Position numbers and translations under genes: made by a program. DNA of 64,000 nucleotides from Planctomicrobium piriforme (GTDB lineage: Bacteria > Planctomycetota > Planctomycetia > Planctomycetales > Planctomycetaceae): the NCBI RefSeq assembly GCF_900113665.1, contig NZ_FOQD01000025.1, forward strand, positions 21,739-85,738, written 5' to 3'. Below are positions 9,717 to 19,081 of this stretch, in pieces. The first letter of the stretch is position 1, and the number at the start of each line of letters is the position of its first letter. A model generated the notes under the pieces. That model was not told where the DNA came from, searched no databases, and saw only the letters and a program-made list of their open reading frames with translations.

Positions 9717-10035
9717 GAGCAAGTTCTCCTCCACAGGCCGCGACCGAGATCGCTCCCTGCGCAATTCCATTCAAACGGTTCGCCCGCCGTTTCGGGGCGT
9801 GTTTTAACGAACAGTTTCGGAATGGTCCTAGAGGGATTTCGACCGCCGAAGCGACCAGGCAGGAACGAACCTCCTGCCGGCGAACTGTTTTGGCGTTCCG
9901 CGAGAGTTTAGCAAACCCCGCCGATTGCCTGTTTTGCCACGCCTACTCAGAGACGCCGGTGCATCTGTTTACTGTTGAGCGCCTTGGGGATGTGGACTTT
10001 CAAGTGCAACGCCACGAGCTTGGGGGAAATGCTGA
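9717..10035. other. Spacer with no recognised content
   Basis: There are 319 bases between the lipoprotein start and the end of the histidine kinase gene. No RNA, hairpin with a T tract or convincing small gene is visible. Confidence 0.5.
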
Positions 10036-12018
10036 TCAGACGAATTCCAGCGATCGCTGGTTCAGACCGCGTCTTGTCTCCAACTCATCGAGCAATGATC
10101 GCACCATCTCCTGTTTGGATTCCACTGGCCACGATTTCACGATTTCGAAGTCGATTGCCGGCAGGGCCTCGCGCAGTCGATTACGGTTCGTGTCCTGCCA
10201 GGCCCTTTCCAGCTTGGCGAGATACCCGCTCCACTCGAGTTCTTCCAATGGAGCGAAGATCAGCCAACCGCGGGTTTGCAGGCGGAAGGCGAGATCGTTT
10301 CCTTGCAGCACATGATTGAGAAATGCGTCGACTTCGTCCGCCAACAGGCTGGGCGCCGACTCTTGTACGCCTGCGGTCAGCATCATGATCGGGGGGATCG
10401 GAGATCTTCTGTTCAAGTGTTCGAGCCGCGCCAGGTAGCGGCTCAACACTTCCGCCGGATCATTCGCCGGCAGTGTGAACTTGAGTGTGGTTCCCAGTCC
10501 AGGCTGGCTTTCCAGAGTCAACTCTCCCAGATTGAGTTCGGCCAGTTCCCTGGCGATGCTCAATCCCAGTCCAAACCCTTTGCAGCTTCCGCGGCCCTGG
10601 CCTTCCAGTTGCTTGAAGCGTTCGAAGATTTCTCGCTGGTGCCCTAAAGCGATGCCTGGCCCGTTGTCAGTCACGCCGACGATGACCTCGCTCCCTCCCG
10701 GAGCGGCGCGAGCCCAGATCTGAACCCGGCCAGGGTCGCCTGCGAACTTGATGGCGTTGCCTGCCAGGTTGATCAGAATCCGTCCCACCTTCTCGTCATC
10801 GACGTAGACGTCAGGCAGAGAGTCGTCGATGTCGACCACCAGTTTTACCCCCTTGTGGTGTGCTTTCCGCTCGAGGACAGGATGGACGTGGTCGATGATG
10901 TCGCTGATTCGATGTGATTTGCGGACGATCCCCAGCATGCCGCTATCCAGTTTGCTGCTGTCGAGCATGTCGTCGACCATCGTGTTCAGGTCGTCGGCGC
11001 GATCGGCAATCACTCCCAGGAAGCGTTGCTGTTCGCGGCAGATGCTGCCCATCGCTCCTTCGGCGAGCAGATCGGCATACTCCTTGATGACCGTTAATGG
11101 AGTCCGAAACTCGTGCGAGACGTTATCCACGAAGATCTGCGCCATTTTGAAGAGGTTGCTGAGCCGCTGGTTCTTCTTTTCCAGCAATAACTGCGATTGC
11201 CGCAACTCGAGGTTGCCCTGCTCGAGCGCTTTGGTGTGTTCCACAAGCTGCAGTTCGGAGTGCCGTCGCTCGCTGATATCGCGAATCAGCGACAGCGTGC
11301 AGAGCGTGCCATCCAGATCCACGATCGAGGCGGAGACCTCGGCGGGAAAGATGCCTCCGCTCTTCGTGCGGAAGTGAATTTCCTCTGTAACGCCGGTGCC
11401 CACAGACAGATTGTTGTAGAGCAGAGCCCGCAGCGTTTCGTTGTGATGGCAATGCAGATCCGACGCACGCATCGAGAGGAGTTCGCTCCGCGATCTTTCG
11501 AACATGTCGCAGGCAGCTGGATTTGCGTCCACAATGCGATCGCCCACGCCGTCAATGATGAGCATGGCATCCCGGGCCGTGTCAAACACATTCCCCAACC
11601 GCGTTTCGCTTTCATCACAACTACATCGGGCGGCCGACAACTCATCTTCCAGCCGCAGCATGCGTTCGGCGTGATGAACCCGCAATCGCAGTTCCGCCGG
11701 CTGAATGGGCTTCGCCAGAATGTCATCGGCGCCGGCCGACAGGCCTTCGATGAATTCCCGCTCTTCAATCCAGGGCGTCAGGAGCATGAGATACAACGCA
11801 CAGGGCAGATGCGCCTTACGCACCTGTCGACACAGTTTGACGCCGTCCATTCCGGTCGGCCGCCAATCGGAAATCAACATGCGGAACGACGCCGACTTCA
11901 AAATGCTCAACGCCTCGCGTGCGTCCGGACAGACAGTCAGTTGGTGGCCGCCCGCAACCAGGCTCGGTTCCAGCAACTCCAATGTCATGTCATCGTTGCA
12001 GACAATCAGGATATTCAT
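10036..12018 (-). CDS. REC-PAS-histidine kinase with C-terminal extension
   Basis: The 660-residue cytoplasmic signalling protein has no membrane segment. An N-terminal receiver (ILIVCNDD, phospho-Asp in MLISDWRPTGMDG, Lys in DDILAKPIQ) is followed by a PAS domain (MLIIDGVGDRIVDANPAACD). A coiled coil and HisKA (NVSHEFRTPLTVIKEYADLL) come next, then the ATPase (LINLAGNAIKF, VTDNGPGI, FGLGLSIAREL). About 110 residues beyond the ATPase (VDAFLNHVLQGNDLAFRLQT onward) are not part of a standard kinase and faintly resemble a degenerate GGDEF fold. ATG 12018 (MNILIVCNDD) starts at the receiver; the longer frame to 12252 reads from spacer and from the end of the upstream gene. Confidence 0.85.
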   Translation of the reverse strand: MNILIVCNDDMTLELLEPSLVAGGHQLTVCPDAREALSILKSASFRMLISDWRPTGMDGVKLCRQVRKAHLPCALYLMLLTPWIEEREFIEGLSAGADDILAKPIQPAELRLRVHHAERMLRLEDELSAARCSCDESETRLGNVFDTARDAMLIIDGVGDRIVDANPAACDMFERSRSELLSMRASDLHCHHNETLRALLYNNLSVGTGVTEEIHFRTKSGGIFPAEVSASIVDLDGTLCTLSLIRDISERRHSELQLVEHTKALEQGNLELRQSQLLLEKKNQRLSNLFKMAQIFVDNVSHEFRTPLTVIKEYADLLAEGAMGSICREQQRFLGVIADRADDLNTMVDDMLDSSKLDSGMLGIVRKSHRISDIIDHVHPVLERKAHHKGVKLVVDIDDSLPDVYVDDEKVGRILINLAGNAIKFAGDPGRVQIWARAAPGGSEVIVGVTDNGPGIALGHQREIFERFKQLEGQGRGSCKGFGLGLSIARELAELNLGELTLESQPGLGTTLKFTLPANDPAEVLSRYLARLEHLNRRSPIPPIMMLTAGVQESAPSLLADEVDAFLNHVLQGNDLAFRLQTRGWLIFAPLEELEWSGYLAKLERAWQDTNRNRLREALPAIDFEIVKSWPVESKQEMVRSLLDELETRRGLNQRSLEFV

Positions 12019-12139
12019 GCGAGTGCGTTTCAAAACCGAGTGGTCGTAAGAGAATTGAGTTGTCCGGCATTGTGTGTGTGGGGGAGTCATTCGCCGCAAT
12101 GTTCCTTTAGAATTCCCTGACGACGGATGCTGCTCCAGG

Positions 12140-13003
12140 TCACACCGCCGCATGGAGTGCGGGAAGCGTAATATGCTGGTTGAGTTCGTTGACGAGCGTG
12201 GACATCGCAAACGGCTTCGACAGGCAGGCATTCGCCCCCAGGCTGCGCACATGCAGCAGCACGCCGGGATTTCGCTGCCCGGTCAGCACAACAATGGGGA
12301 TGTCTTTGGTCAGCGAATTCGATTTGAGCCGTTCGATAAGATAGTTTCCTTCTCCGTCCGGCATGTGCAGATCGGTGATCACCAGATCAGGCTTCTCGGC
12401 GAGCGCGACGACAAAGCCTTGTGTTCCTGAAAACGCCCGAACAGGAATTGCGCCTAGTTCCTTCAAGCGGATGCACAAGGCCAGCGTAAAGTCGCAATCG
12501 TCATCGACGCAGAGGATCTTTGGCGAGGAGGGCCGGCTTGTTTGAGGAATGTCCGCACTTCCGCAAGCGGAATCGGACTCCTCGAGAATCAGTGCGGGTG
12601 CCGCCGCTGTTTCAGGCGCTTCGAGCAGTTCATGAATCGCCGCTCGTAAGGCCTTCCATGACTGAGGGCTTTTGTGAACATGGCGGACCGCCGCCTCGCG
12701 GCAGCGCCAAACCACATCCGCGTCATTCCGCCCCGTCAGCATGATGATGGGCAAGTCCAGCGCCATGATCCGACGGAGCGTCGCCGCCATGACCAGGCCG
12801 TAGGCTTCTGTCGGCTCGCCAGTCCTCCCTGGCAGTTCAACGTCCAGCAGGATCAGATCCGGACTTTGCTCGGACAGCAGGTCGACGGCTGTCATGGCAT
12901 CCGCAGCCACATGGACTTTTAATCCCAACTGCTGACAACGGGTTGCCAGCAGCGTGGAATAGGCCCGGTCGTCTTCGACGATCAAAACGCTTTTCCCCTT
13001 CAT
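12140..13003 (-). CDS. Double-receiver response regulator
   Basis: The 287-residue protein has two REC domains and no output domain. REC1 carries VLIVEDD, phospho-Asp in LILLDVELPG, Thr in IIMLTG, and Lys in HVHKSP, where the usual K-P is K-S-P. REC2 carries ILCVDDD, LVITDLHMPDG, IVVLTG and CLSKPF. A linker of about 35 residues joins them. ATG 13003 (MKGKSVLIVEDD) has AGGAAG upstream and is preferred to 13051. It lies upstream of the REC-PAS-kinase gene on the same strand, with a 121-base gap. A phosphate-shuttling role within the island is inferred. Confidence 0.85.
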   Translation of the reverse strand: MKGKSVLIVEDDRAYSTLLATRCQQLGLKVHVAADAMTAVDLLSEQSPDLILLDVELPGRTGEPTEAYGLVMAATLRRIMALDLPIIMLTGRNDADVVWRCREAAVRHVHKSPQSWKALRAAIHELLEAPETAAAPALILEESDSACGSADIPQTSRPSSPKILCVDDDCDFTLALCIRLKELGAIPVRAFSGTQGFVVALAEKPDLVITDLHMPDGEGNYLIERLKSNSLTKDIPIVVLTGQRNPGVLLHVRSLGANACLSKPFAMSTLVNELNQHITLPALHAAV

Positions 13004-13113
13004 CGATCTTCCTGGCTCGCAGCTCATGTTTGTGTGACATCCTGGCGACATTCGAACTCAACATTCTTGAAAAAAGGGCTGACAGCGGTCGCCGCACGTT
13101 TCGGGGATCGGGA

Positions 13114-13911
13114 CTAGACGTTTTTCGACTGAGGGACGACAACCGCTTTCACGGCCGCGAGCAGAGATTGCCCCTGATAGGGCTTTCGTAAGAAATAAGC
13201 CGCCCCGAGTTGTAATGCGGCCTTCTCGTCGGCGAGACTGGCTGAAATCATGACCACGGGAATGTTGCTGGTGTCGGCGCGGATGCGGAGATCCGACAGG
13301 ACAGCCAGGCCATCTTTCTTGGGCATCCTGACGTCCAGCAGGACGGCGTCCGGCTGACAGGTCGCCGCCTTGGCGACGCCTTCTTCTCCATCGCAGGCGA
13401 ATAGGGTGTCATACCCGGCCATTTGCAATCGCAAACTGGCGCCGCGACGGATGTCGGCATCGTCATCCACAATCAGCACCGTTTGTTTTGCACACATCGT
13501 TGAATCTCCAGTCAAGGAAACGGGTGACGGCGCCACTAAACTGCCGCCGCTGGCGGTCTGTTCGTGTTCAGACGCGGCCGTCTGCCGGCTCGCTCCTGAT
13601 TCACGCGCCAGGCCTTCTAAAATCAATAGTTCGGAGCCGTTGATCAGGCCTGCCCGACTGAGCGACTCTTGAAACGTCTGACAGGCATGATGCTTCAGGG
13701 CGTTCCAGCGTCGATAACCGCGAAAGAAATCGGCAAAGTAAACGCCGAATCCCGCCAGCCCCGCGCACATTGCCAAGGTTTGAGTGAGGGGCGTCAGCAA
13801 CTTGTCCGTGCTGACCAGGCACAAGTCCGTGCTCAACAATACAAGCAGGCAGCAGGCCACGAGTTGCGGGCGAGAAACGGACTTCAGCCTCACATGAGTT
13901 GGCGGTTGCAT
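13114..13911 (-). CDS. Membrane-anchored single-receiver protein
   Basis: The 265-residue protein starts MQPPTHVRLKSVSRP and has two predicted membrane helices (QLVACCLLVLLSTDLCLV and LAMCAGLAGFGVYFADFF). A linker of about 70 residues follows, then a complete receiver (VLIVDDDAD, LLDVRMPKKDG, VVMISAS, FLRKPY). If the reading frame is one gene, this receiver is tethered to the inner face of the membrane, an uncommon design. The alternative is two overlapping genes, with a soluble receiver starting at MCAKQTVLIVDDD. No frameshift or stop supports splitting it. It is first in the minus-strand arm of the signalling island. Confidence 0.7.
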   Translation of the reverse strand: MQPPTHVRLKSVSRPQLVACCLLVLLSTDLCLVSTDKLLTPLTQTLAMCAGLAGFGVYFADFFRGYRRWNALKHHACQTFQESLSRAGLINGSELLILEGLARESGASRQTAASEHEQTASGGSLVAPSPVSLTGDSTMCAKQTVLIVDDDADIRRGASLRLQMAGYDTLFACDGEEGVAKAATCQPDAVLLDVRMPKKDGLAVLSDLRIRADTSNIPVVMISASLADEKAALQLGAAYFLRKPYQGQSLLAAVKAVVVPQSKNV

Positions 13912-14285
13912 TCAAATTCCCGCGAGTTGAGTTCTGATGACCTGCGTCCGACGACACTGCGGGCGAAGCGAACTGGCAAACCAGTTCAAGTGTATTGCCC
14001 CGCGGTAATTGCTGCTGAAGACCTCGAGCAAGATGCAGGTCCAGACGGCGTTTGCATCAATTCGAAGGCCAGCCCTCAATCTCTAAGTCCAGTTCTCGAC
14101 CACTGCCGTCGCGGCAAGTGGGAGCAATCGGCATTTTCGCCGATTTAAGGTGTTCACCTCATCGACATTTCAATAAATGTCCGGCAAGTTTCCGAATCGC
14201 GTCCTGTTTAACGCCCTATTTCCAAGCTTGCTTATAGAATAGAGTCTTCCTCCGCATTCATCGCGCGAAGGTCGTTCGGACTTCA
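13912..14285. other. Divergent promoter region of the signalling island
   Basis: The spacer separates the minus-strand receiver/kinase arm from the plus-strand kinase arm and must hold both promoters. The perfect inverted repeat GAACTGG-CAAA-CCAGTTC at 13970-13987 is the only clear symmetry and is a candidate operator. No gene is convincing. Confidence 0.45.
13970..13987. promoter_or_regulatory. Inverted repeat GAACTGG-N4-CCAGTTC, candidate operator
   Basis: A 7-bp perfect dyad with a CAAA spacer sits 59 bases upstream of the membrane-receiver start, inside the divergent spacer. No T tract follows, so a protein-binding site is as likely as a small hairpin. Confidence 0.35.
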
Positions 14286-15452
14286 GTGCAAGCGGGGATG
14301 CGGGCCATGCGGAAGTTTGCTGAGAGTATTGTCGACACGGTCGGTCAGCCCCAGTTGGTTCTGGATTCCAACTTGAGAATCGTCAGGGCCAATCCTCCAT
14401 TTCTAAAGACGTTTCAGACCGCTGCTGAACATGTCGAAGGCTCGCTGATTGATGAGCTGACAGGCGGTCAGTGGAATAATGCAGGTTTGATCGCACTGCT
14501 GAATCAAGTGTTGCAGCAAGGCGTTTCGCTAGTCGATTTCGAGTTGGAACTGGAGTCTCCCAACCAGGCCCGGCGCAGCATGGTGCTCAATGCTCGCCGC
14601 ATCTTCGATGAGGAACATGCGGTTCCCATGATTCTGCTGACGATCGACGAGACGACGGAGCAACAACAAATTCACCTGCAAACGCAAATTGCGAATATTG
14701 AACTTGAACGGCGAGTCGAAGAGCGTACGCAGAGTCTCGCGGTCGCCAACAAAGCCCTGTTGGAGTCCAATCGGGAACTGGAAGCCTTCTGCTATTCTGT
14801 GTCGCACGATCTGCGGACGCCGCTGCGGGCGATTGACGGCTTCAGCAGAGAGTTGCTCAATCCCGATGGAAACCTGTCTGAAGAACAGGCTAGGCATTAC
14901 TTGTCACGCGTGTGTGCGAGCGCCCAGCGGATGGGGCAGTTAATCGACGACCTGCTGAACCTGTCGCGCGTGGGTCGCACGGAAATGCGCTTGCAGCTCG
15001 TGGATCTCTCCTCCATGGCCGGAGAAATTATCGAGGAATTGCGACAGTCCGATCCGACTCGCCAGCTTCTTGCTGACATTCAACCGGGGCTCACGGCCAT
15101 GTGCGATCCTTCGTTGATCCGCATCGTGCTGGACAATCTGATCCGTAACGCCTGGAAATTCAGCTCGCGAAAAGATGCCGTGCAGATTGAGTTCGGGTTT
15201 CGTGATGTCGCCGAACAATCTGGCTTTTTTGTGGCCGATCACGGTGCGGGCTTCGATATGACCTACGCAGATAAGCTGTTTGGGGCGTTTCATCGGCTGC
15301 ACTCCGAACACGAATTTCCCGGCACCGGAATTGGTTTGGCAACTGTCCGCCGGATTGTTCATCGCCACGGCGGCAAAGTCTGGGCCACCGGCACCGTTGA
15401 CGCCGGGGCCGCGTTCTACTTTTCATTATCCAGCGCAGGAGAGGGTTCATGA
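14286..15452 (+). CDS. PAS-histidine kinase (phytochrome-type kinase module)
   Basis: The 388-residue soluble kinase has a PAS domain (PQLVLDSNLRIVRANPPF), a coiled coil (ERRVEERTQSLAVANKALLE) and a HisKA of the class seen in bacteriophytochromes (FCYSVSHDLRTPLRAIDGFS). The ATPase shows IVLDNLIRNAWKFSS, VADHGAGFD and FPGTGIGLATVRRI. No chromophore domain is present. The start is uncertain (14286, 14298 or 14307). Its stop overlaps the next start by four bases (ATGA), so it is translationally coupled to the Rcp1-like receiver at 15449, its likely phosphate acceptor. Confidence 0.88.
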   Translation: MQAGMRAMRKFAESIVDTVGQPQLVLDSNLRIVRANPPFLKTFQTAAEHVEGSLIDELTGGQWNNAGLIALLNQVLQQGVSLVDFELELESPNQARRSMVLNARRIFDEEHAVPMILLTIDETTEQQQIHLQTQIANIELERRVEERTQSLAVANKALLESNRELEAFCYSVSHDLRTPLRAIDGFSRELLNPDGNLSEEQARHYLSRVCASAQRMGQLIDDLLNLSRVGRTEMRLQLVDLSSMAGEIIEELRQSDPTRQLLADIQPGLTAMCDPSLIRIVLDNLIRNAWKFSSRKDAVQIEFGFRDVAEQSGFFVADHGAGFDMTYADKLFGAFHRLHSEHEFPGTGIGLATVRRIVHRHGGKVWATGTVDAGAAFYFSLSSAGEGS

Positions 15453-15901
15453 GCAGCAAAGTGATTCTGCTGGTTGAAGACAATCCCGACGATGTCGAAC
15501 TGGCGTCGATCGCGATCAAGCGCGGAGGGATTGCGAATGAACTGGTTGTTGCCCGGGATGGCGTCGAGGCTCTCGAGTATCTCCTGCCTGCCGGTCAACA
15601 GAAGTTGAACCTTCCGCAACTGGTTCTTTTGGATCTGAAGCTGCCAAAGCTCAACGGAATGGAAGTTCTGCAACGGTTGCGGACAGACCCGCGAACGCGG
15701 CGGCTGCCAGTGGTGATCCTCACCTCGTCGCGCGAAGAAGAAGATCTGATCCGCGGCTATGATCTCGGAGCAAACAGCTATGTCCGCAAGCCGGTGGAAT
15801 TCGATCAGTTTCAAAAAGCCGTACAGCAATTGCAGTTGTACTGGCTGGTTCTGAATGAGGCCCCTCCCGAGGAGGCGCCATGTCAACCGTCAGCGTCCTG
15901 A
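15449..15901 (+). CDS. Rcp1-like single-domain response regulator
   Basis: The 150-residue receiver has the features of regulators paired with phytochrome-type kinases: ILLVEDNPDDVELA, phospho-Asp in LLDLKLPKLNGMEVL, VVILTSS and SYVRKPVEFDQF. There is no output domain. It overlaps the preceding kinase by 4 bases and the following LOV kinase by 22 bases, so the three form one tightly coupled operon. It probably carries phosphate between the two kinases. Confidence 0.9.
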   Translation: MSSKVILLVEDNPDDVELASIAIKRGGIANELVVARDGVEALEYLLPAGQQKLNLPQLVLLDLKLPKLNGMEVLQRLRTDPRTRRLPVVILTSSREEEDLIRGYDLGANSYVRKPVEFDQFQKAVQQLQLYWLVLNEAPPEEAPCQPSAS

Positions 15902-18900
15902 TTGTCGAAGATGTTGTCGATGATGCGACGCTGATGCTGGCGGAGCTGCAACGACAGAGCGGAGGCCTGGTCTGGCAACGAGTGGAGAGCGCGGGCGAAC
16001 TTCGTTCCGCGATGCAGAGCCGCACCTGGGATGTCGTCCTTTCCGACTACTCCATGCCGGGGTTTGATGCCAATGCCGCACTTCAGATCGTACGGGCAGG
16101 AGACCCAGACCTGTCGTTTGTCGTCGTGTCGGCGTCGGTGGGAGAGGTTACGACCATCGCCCTCATGCAGTCCGGGGCTAACGATTATCTCTTCAAGGGG
16201 AACCTGAAACGGCTGTCGGCAGTCGTGGAACGCGAAGTCCGCGACACGCGACAGCGCCGGACGCACAGGGCAGCGCTGCAGCAAGTCCGTCGTCTGGCCT
16301 CGATCGTCCATTCCTCCAGTGATGGCATTGTCGGCGTCGAGCTGGATGGGATGATCACCAGTTGGAATCCGGCCGCTGAACAGATCTCCGGATGGACGGC
16401 TGCCGAAATGGTCGGCACCAGCCTGTACCGCATCACTCCAGATCATGTGACGGCACTTTTGCGTCAGAAGCTCGACAAAATCCGGACAGGAAAGAAGGTC
16501 GAGTCCATTGAAACAACACCGCTGCGCAAGGATGGCACCCAGCTCACCATCTCGTTGCTGGTGTCGCCCGTATTCAATGAAGACCACGAAGTCGTCGGCG
16601 CGGCGATTGTCGGACGCGATTTCACCGAGCATTATCGCCAGCATTCGGCGTTGCAGCAGGGGGAAGCGCGGTATCGCACTCTGGTCGAGGCCATCAGCGA
16701 AATCGTCTGGACCACGCCTGCATCTGGAGAGGTGACGGATGGATTGCCTGGCTGGTGTGCTTTTACGGGGCAGAGCGCCGAAGACGTGAACGGCTGGGGC
16801 TGGCTTGAGGCCGTTCATCCCGACGACCGCGAACTCACGCAGAGAGTCTGGAAATCCGCCATCGCTGCCGGAGGAATCTACAAGGTCGAACATCGCCTGC
16901 GTCGTCGCGATGGCGTCTATCGCAACATGGCCGTCCGCGGCGTCCCGGTTCTCGCAGAAGACGGCGCGATACTGGAATGGATCGGCGTGCATACCGACAT
17001 CACCGAACAGAAGGAGGTCGAGCACTCGCTACGGAGCAGCGAAGAACGGTTTCGAACATTCATGGACCATAGTCCTGCCCTCGCCTGGGTCGCTGATGTC
17101 TCCGGTCGCGTGCTCTATGCGAATGCCACTTATCGACAATCGCTCCAACTGCCTGTCAGCGATCCCGTGGGACAATCGATCTTCGGGCTGTTTCCGGAAA
17201 AGATCGCCCAGATCCATCTGCAATCGACGCTGGAAGTCGCTGCCTCGAAACGGATCGTCGAGGTTATTGAGCCGGGGATTCGAGCAGACGGCTCTCAGGG
17301 CGAGTTCCTCGTTTACAAGTTTCCCGTTCCCCATAATGGGGATAATGCGGCTGTCGGGGCGATGGCCATCGACGTCACCGAACGGAACCGGGCCCAGAAA
17401 GCCTTGCTGCTTCGGGATCGGGCGATCGGGGCGACGACGCAGGGGATTGTGATCACCGACCCTTCGATCGACGGCAACCCGATCATTTACGTCAGTCCCG
17501 GATTTACCCGTCTCACTGGCTATCGCGCGGACGAAGCCGTCGGCCGCAACTGCCGCTTTCTGCAAGGCGCCGATACGGATCCGAAGTCTGTCACGCGGCT
17601 CCGCAAAGCGGTTCGCACCGGTGAAGCCTGCAACGTTGAAATGGTGAACTACAAAAAGGATGGCAAGAGTTTCTGGAATGAGCTCACCATCACCCCGCTC
17701 CGGGACGCCGACGGCCTGCTGACGAATTTTGTCGGAGTCCAGACCGATGTGACGGAACGACGACGGATGGCCGATCAGCTCCGGGAAGCACAGAAGATGG
17801 AAGCGATTGGACAACTGGCAGGGGGGGTCGCCCACGACTTCAATAATTATTTGACGGTCATCAACGGCTACAGCGATCTGTTGCTGCAGCGCCTACCGCC
17901 GGATGACCCCCAACGCGAAATGCTGGTGCAGATTCGTCGGGCCGGAGAGCATTCCGCCCACTTGACCAATCAACTGCTCGCCCTGGGCCGGAAGCAGATG
18001 GTTGCCCCCCGCATTGTCGACGTCAACAGGATCGTTCGGGAAGGGGTCCGCATGCTCCGGGGAGTTCTCGGAGAAGATATTGAACTGAAGGTCCATCTCG
18101 CATCCGACCTGTGGCCGGTCTGGGTTGATCCTGGTCTGCTGCAACAGGTGCTGATGAACCTGGCCGTGAATGCCCGGGATGCCATGCTCGTCGGCGGCCT
18201 GCTGACCATCGAGACCTCGAATCTGCAACTCGATGAGGCGTTTGTGAGGGACCACCCGGAGAGCCAGCTCGGCAAACATGTTCTGCTCTCGGTCACGGAT
18301 ACTGGCATGGGGATGTCGGCGGAGACGCTGCTGCGAGTCTTCGAGCCGTTCTTCACCACCAAGCCGCCCGGCAAGGGGACCGGGCTGGGGCTCTCCGTCG
18401 TGCACGGAATTGTGCGGCAGGCTCACGGACACGTTGAAATTAAGAGCTCCGTCGGTCATGGCGCGACCGTTCGGATTTATCTTCCCAGTTCGCAACATGC
18501 CGTTGACGAACACGACCTTCCGATCATGCCAATCGTCGAGGTTCGAGGCATTGAAACCGTGCTGCTCGTTGAAGACGAACCTGGCGTCCGCTCACTCTCC
18601 CAGCACATCCTGACTTCTCACGGATTTCAGGTTCTGACCGCTGCAAATGGACAGGCAGCACTGGCTGTCGCAGCCAAATATCCTGGACGCATCGACCTGC
18701 TCGTGACCGACGTCGTCATGCCGGAACTCAGTGGAGGGAAACTGGCCGAGCAACTGCTTCGTCAGCGTCCTGAAATTCGAGTGCTGTTTACCTCAGGCTA
18801 TGCCGACGATGCCGTCGTACGACACGGCGTGTTACATGAACTGGTGTCGTTCCTCCCCAAGCCGTTTACTCCATTAGCGCTCGCCTTAAAAGTCCGAGAA

Positions 18901-18921
18901 GTTCTGGATGCCCCAAGCTGA
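15880..18921 (+). CDS. LOV-domain hybrid histidine kinase (REC-PAS-PAS-PAS-LOV-HK-REC)
   Basis: The protein has 1013 residues. The N-terminal receiver (SVLIVEDVVDDA, VVLSDYSMPGFDA, NDYLFKGNLK) has K followed by G instead of P. Three PAS domains follow at about residues 140-255, 262-380 and 385-505. The fourth, about 510-628, is a LOV domain with GRNCRFLQG. Its flavin-adduct cysteine is C558, and the companion residues NYKKDG, FWNELTI and FVGVQTDVT are all present. HisKA (LAGGVAHDFNNYL), the ATPase (DTGMGM, GKGTGLGLSVVHGIV) and a C-terminal REC (VLLVEDEPG, VTDVVMPELSG, LPKPFTP) complete it. Blue-light sensing is inferred from family knowledge. GAGGAGG precedes the ATG. Confidence 0.92.
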   Translation: MSTVSVLIVEDVVDDATLMLAELQRQSGGLVWQRVESAGELRSAMQSRTWDVVLSDYSMPGFDANAALQIVRAGDPDLSFVVVSASVGEVTTIALMQSGANDYLFKGNLKRLSAVVEREVRDTRQRRTHRAALQQVRRLASIVHSSSDGIVGVELDGMITSWNPAAEQISGWTAAEMVGTSLYRITPDHVTALLRQKLDKIRTGKKVESIETTPLRKDGTQLTISLLVSPVFNEDHEVVGAAIVGRDFTEHYRQHSALQQGEARYRTLVEAISEIVWTTPASGEVTDGLPGWCAFTGQSAEDVNGWGWLEAVHPDDRELTQRVWKSAIAAGGIYKVEHRLRRRDGVYRNMAVRGVPVLAEDGAILEWIGVHTDITEQKEVEHSLRSSEERFRTFMDHSPALAWVADVSGRVLYANATYRQSLQLPVSDPVGQSIFGLFPEKIAQIHLQSTLEVAASKRIVEVIEPGIRADGSQGEFLVYKFPVPHNGDNAAVGAMAIDVTERNRAQKALLLRDRAIGATTQGIVITDPSIDGNPIIYVSPGFTRLTGYRADEAVGRNCRFLQGADTDPKSVTRLRKAVRTGEACNVEMVNYKKDGKSFWNELTITPLRDADGLLTNFVGVQTDVTERRRMADQLREAQKMEAIGQLAGGVAHDFNNYLTVINGYSDLLLQRLPPDDPQREMLVQIRRAGEHSAHLTNQLLALGRKQMVAPRIVDVNRIVREGVRMLRGVLGEDIELKVHLASDLWPVWVDPGLLQQVLMNLAVNARDAMLVGGLLTIETSNLQLDEAFVRDHPESQLGKHVLLSVTDTGMGMSAETLLRVFEPFFTTKPPGKGTGLGLSVVHGIVRQAHGHVEIKSSVGHGATVRIYLPSSQHAVDEHDLPIMPIVEVRGIETVLLVEDEPGVRSLSQHILTSHGFQVLTAANGQAALAVAAKYPGRIDLLVTDVVMPELSGGKLAEQLLRQRPEIRVLFTSGYADDAVVRHGVLHELVSFLPKPFTPLALALKVREVLDAPS

Positions 18922-19081
18922 AAGAGTTAAACGCGCCACAGGGATCGAGTTTTGAGGTCTTTACCTGCAAATCGTGGAATTGACGGAGATCGGCTTGTTC
19001 GCGCGATATCCATATTTGAGAGACAACCGATGACGGTACAATCCCCCAGGCATCTGGTAGTTAAAACGCTGAGGACATCGA

